A DNA stretch of 17,090 nt from contig JBBILG010000034.1 of assembly GCA_037445085.1 (NCBI GenBank), positions 1-17,090 on the forward strand, written 5' to 3'. The stretch comes from JBBILG01 sp037445085 (GTDB lineage Bacteria; Pseudomonadota; Gammaproteobacteria; Burkholderiales; Methylophilaceae). Of this stretch, positions 15,116 through 17,090 are shown piece after piece; the first letter of the stretch is position 1, and every line of letters begins with the position of its first letter. The notes beneath the pieces are model-generated. The model did no database searches and was not told where the DNA came from. It worked only from the letters and a program-made list of their open reading frames with translations. The translations under genes were made by a program, and so were the position numbers.

Positions 15116-15604
15116 TCACAGCCCCAGGGTGGTGGCCGGCGCGGCGGGATGGGAGGCTTCCAGCAACTGGGCGAAACCATCCTCCAGTTCACCCGCCCCG
15201 GCCGGGTCATGGCGCGCGAGCAGAAAGCGCCGCCCGTCCCGGTGGAAGCGATGCACGTAGTGCCTGCCGTCGGCGATCACGAAAGGGTCGCTGGCATACC
15301 TGGCATGCTCGTGCGTCTGCCAGACGGCAGCGGCATGCGCGTGGATGCGCAGCAGTTCCATCAGCCGCGGGCAGTGCCCGGTGAGGTGGCTGGTATCGTG
15401 GAGCACGATCACCAGACGGTTGCCACGGTCCCGCTGCAGGAAATCGCGCAGCGCCACGTAACGGTCCATGCTGACATAACCGCCGATGGCGAGGTCGGCA
15501 TCGAAGACGTGCAGGGTACGCTGCGCCAGGCCGATGACGTGGTCGATGGCCTGCGCATAGGCCACTTCCCCTTCCAGGATGTCGTGCTGCAGCGGTTCCG
15601 TCAT
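15116..15604 (-). CDS. Conserved small protein of unknown function
   Basis: A 162-residue protein beginning MTEPLQHDILEGEVAYAQAI. It has a hydrophobic core pattern VIGLAQRTLHVFDADLAIGGY (about 28-48), then VALRDFLQRDRGNRLVIVLHD (about 54-74), and a His/Arg-rich second half including WQTHEHARYASDPFVIADG and YVHRFHRDGRRFLLARHDP. The alternation of predicted strands and helices with DADLA and PLD-like spacing hints at a phospholipase-D-like or related fold, but no HKD motif is seen, so this is only a guess. The ATG at 15604 has a GGGAG ribosome-binding site 9-13 bp upstream and lies 20 bp after the JmjC gene's stop, so the two are probably co-transcribed. Confidence 0.75.
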   Translation of the reverse strand: MTEPLQHDILEGEVAYAQAIDHVIGLAQRTLHVFDADLAIGGYVSMDRYVALRDFLQRDRGNRLVIVLHDTSHLTGHCPRLMELLRIHAHAAAVWQTHEHARYASDPFVIADGRHYVHRFHRDGRRFLLARHDPAGAGELEDGFAQLLEASHPAAPATTLGL

Positions 15605-15624
15605 GATCCAGCTCTCCCGACGCC

Positions 15625-16743
15625 TCAAGCCCCGAACTGTAAATAGCCCGCCGCATGCCACTGCCGCAGCCATGGCAGTGCCGCCTCGGGCCACGTCGTG
15701 CCGGACGGCAGGGCACGGCAGTCGGCCAGCCGCCGCAGCACTTCCAGCGTATCCTCTCCGGCATTCACCCGCTCGCCGTTGATGTATACGCCATCGGCGC
15801 AATACAGCATCTGGCTCCGGAGATCGAGGCGCACGCCCTGCCGGAGAAGACGCTCGCGGAACTGCCGCTCGCCCAGCCGGCGCGGACGCTCGAACACAAT
15901 GTGCGGCTTGGGCTCAGTCAAGTGGCAGCCGAGAAAGTCGGCGACTTCGGCCCGCCCCCAGCGGATGCCGCGCAGCATGGTCTCCACCTTGCCCAGCATC
16001 TGGCTGCCGATTTCGGCGGGGTGGCGCTGGGGCCGCAGGTCAGGGTCGGCGTACATGCCCTCCAGGCTCACCCGCTCCTGCAGGTAGCCGAGGAATTGGG
16101 TAGCCAGCTCCTGCGCGGACGGCGCGCGGAAGCCGATCGACCAGGTCATGCAGGGGCCGACCGCGATGCCCCAGTGGGCGAGGCGCGGCGGCAGGTAGAG
16201 CAGGTCGCCCGGCTCCAGCAGCCATTCCTCGTCGCTGCTGAAGCGCTGCAGGATACGCAGCGGCGCGCCTGGCACCAGCTCGTGATCCTGCTGGCCGCTC
16301 ACGCGCCACAGACGCCTGCCGTGTCCTTGCAGCAGGAACACGTCGTAGGAATCGAAATGCGGCCCCACTCCGCCGCCGTCCGGCGCGAAGCTCACCATGA
16401 GGTCGTCGAGCCGTGCGCGCGGGATGAAGTCGAAACGGCGCAGCAGCGCGTCCGCCTCCGGCAGGAAATGGTTGACGCCCTGCACCAGCAGGCTCCAGCC
16501 GCGCTCGGGCAGGGTGGCGAAGCGTGCCTCGTCGAATGGTCCCTGTTCCAGCCGCCACCTGCCGCGATGATGCAGCACCAGGCGCGATTGGGCATCCTCC
16601 TCGCAGGCGAGACCCGCCAGCTCGTCCGGCGTGAGCAGGTCGCCGAAGCCGGGAAAGGCGCCGCGTATCAGCAAGGGCCGCTTCTGCCAGTAGTCGCGGA
16701 GGAATTGCCGCACGCTCAGGCTGCCGAGGAAAGCCGGTTTCAT
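15625..16743 (-). CDS. roxA: JmjC/cupin ribosomal-protein oxygenase (YcfD/RoxA-like)
   Basis: RoxA-type enzymes are Fe(II)/2-oxoglutarate oxygenases; the E. coli member hydroxylates an arginine of ribosomal protein L16. The 372-residue protein starts MKPAFLGSLSVRQFLRDYWQKRPLLIRGAF, the standard opening. The iron triad is His129 and Asp131 (GPHFDSYDVFLLQ, 128-140) and His190 (LPPRLAHWGI, 184-193). The JmjC core is followed by a dimerisation region and a C-terminal winged-helix-like domain with SQMLYCADGVYINGE. Substrate is inferred from the family, not visible in the sequence. The ATG at 16743 is chosen by homology; the frame stays open to 16806. It is divergent from the peroxiredoxin gene with a 71-bp gap. 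Confidence 0.92.
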   Translation of the reverse strand: MKPAFLGSLSVRQFLRDYWQKRPLLIRGAFPGFGDLLTPDELAGLACEEDAQSRLVLHHRGRWRLEQGPFDEARFATLPERGWSLLVQGVNHFLPEADALLRRFDFIPRARLDDLMVSFAPDGGGVGPHFDSYDVFLLQGHGRRLWRVSGQQDHELVPGAPLRILQRFSSDEEWLLEPGDLLYLPPRLAHWGIAVGPCMTWSIGFRAPSAQELATQFLGYLQERVSLEGMYADPDLRPQRHPAEIGSQMLGKVETMLRGIRWGRAEVADFLGCHLTEPKPHIVFERPRRLGERQFRERLLRQGVRLDLRSQMLYCADGVYINGERVNAGEDTLEVLRRLADCRALPSGTTWPEAALPWLRQWHAAGYLQFGA

Positions 16744-16784
16744 GGCGGCATGATAACGCTTGCGTGCGGCTGCGGGAAATGGTT

Positions 16785-16790
16785 TAGAAT
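16785..16790 (+). promoter_or_regulatory. Candidate -10 box for the peroxiredoxin gene
   Basis: TAGAAT lies 24 bp before the ATG at 16815. TTGCGT (16760-16765) is a possible -35 with a long 19-bp spacer. It is in the 71-bp divergent gap with the JmjC gene, so regulation may be shared. Confidence 0.4.
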
Positions 16791-16814
16791 GCCCTTCAGG
16801 CAACACTCCGAAAG

Positions 16815-17090
16815 ATGTCCATGCTGCAAGCCGGAACCCGCGCGCCCGATTTCACTCTGCCCGACGCCGACATGGAGCTGGTCAAGCTGTCCCGGTTCAA
16901 GGGCAGGGTGGCCGTTGTCTATTTCTACCCCAGGGACGACACGCCGGGCTGCACGCTGCAAGCCATCGAATTCAGCGATCTCGACGAGGAATTCGCCCGC
17001 CACAACGCGGTGGTCATCGGCATCAGCCGCGACGACTGCATCAGTCATGCCAATTTCCGCGACAAGCACGGACTGGCGGTCATCCTGCTG
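16815..17090 (+). CDS. bcp: Peroxiredoxin of the Bcp/PrxQ type (N-terminal part, runs off the right edge)
   Basis: Thiol peroxidase that reduces hydrogen peroxide and organic peroxides. The first 92 codons are present. The thioredoxin-like fold starts APDFTLPDADMELVKLSRFK and then YFYPRDDTPGCTLQ (36-49), with peroxidatic Cys46. In E. coli Bcp the resolving Cys is five residues later; here that position (51) is Ile, so the enzyme is either one-Cys-like or uses another cysteine such as Cys75 in ISRDDCISH. The start at 16815 (MSMLQAG) is chosen over the ATG two codons later because both are in frame and no ribosome-binding site decides. The C-terminal half is outside the window. Confidence 0.93.
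   Translation, partial: MSMLQAGTRAPDFTLPDADMELVKLSRFKGRVAVVYFYPRDDTPGCTLQAIEFSDLDEEFARHNAVVIGISRDDCISHANFRDKHGLAVILL

Overview
The window is a GC-rich (roughly two-thirds G+C) stretch of a Gram-negative chromosome. Gene content (rsxABCDGE-nth, dapA-bamC, adk, rsmA, a YcfD/RoxA-type JmjC oxygenase) and protein style point to a betaproteobacterium, possibly a Nitrosomonadales/Gallionellaceae-like lineage; that placement is inference without a database search. Two runs of N (1149-1248 and 3201-3210) show a draft or metagenome-derived assembly.

Left part, all minus strand (1-5294): partial adk; rsmA, whose start region is duplicated in a tandem array of 95-bp units interrupted by the 100-N gap; an M20-family amidohydrolase; a DUF502 membrane protein broken by the 10-N gap; and a compact three-gene operon hvfA-hvfB-hvfC. 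The last encodes a Cys-rich exported precursor peptide, a DUF692 multinuclear non-heme iron oxidative enzyme (MNIO) and its DUF2063 partner. This is a ribosomally made, post-translationally modified peptide system of the bufferin/HvfA type, known in relatives to make copper-binding products. The precursor has the usual paired KCG motifs but also a C-terminal 10-residue Cys repeat of a different motif, the most interesting item here.

Middle (5371-11576), all minus strand: an apparent operon rsxA-B-C-D-G-E-nth-DUF1841. The genes overlap by 1-4 nt or are spaced by at most 12 nt. It encodes the membrane electron-transfer complex Rsx/Rnf, endonuclease III and a small DUF1841 protein. A good sigma70-like promoter lies in front of rsxA in the divergent intergenic region shared with dapA.

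Right part: dapA-bamC-MBL hydrolase run on the plus strand and end at a bidirectional terminator (14704-14729). That terminator is shared with a convergent minus-strand gene for a tiny Ala/Pro/Glu-repeat lipoprotein. Then come, on the minus strand, a JmjC ribosomal oxygenase followed by a small uncharacterised protein, and at the right edge, divergently, the start of a Bcp/PrxQ peroxiredoxin. No tRNA, rRNA, CRISPR array or insertion sequence was seen. Intergenic stretches are all short; the longest is the rsxA-dapA gap of about 230 bp.
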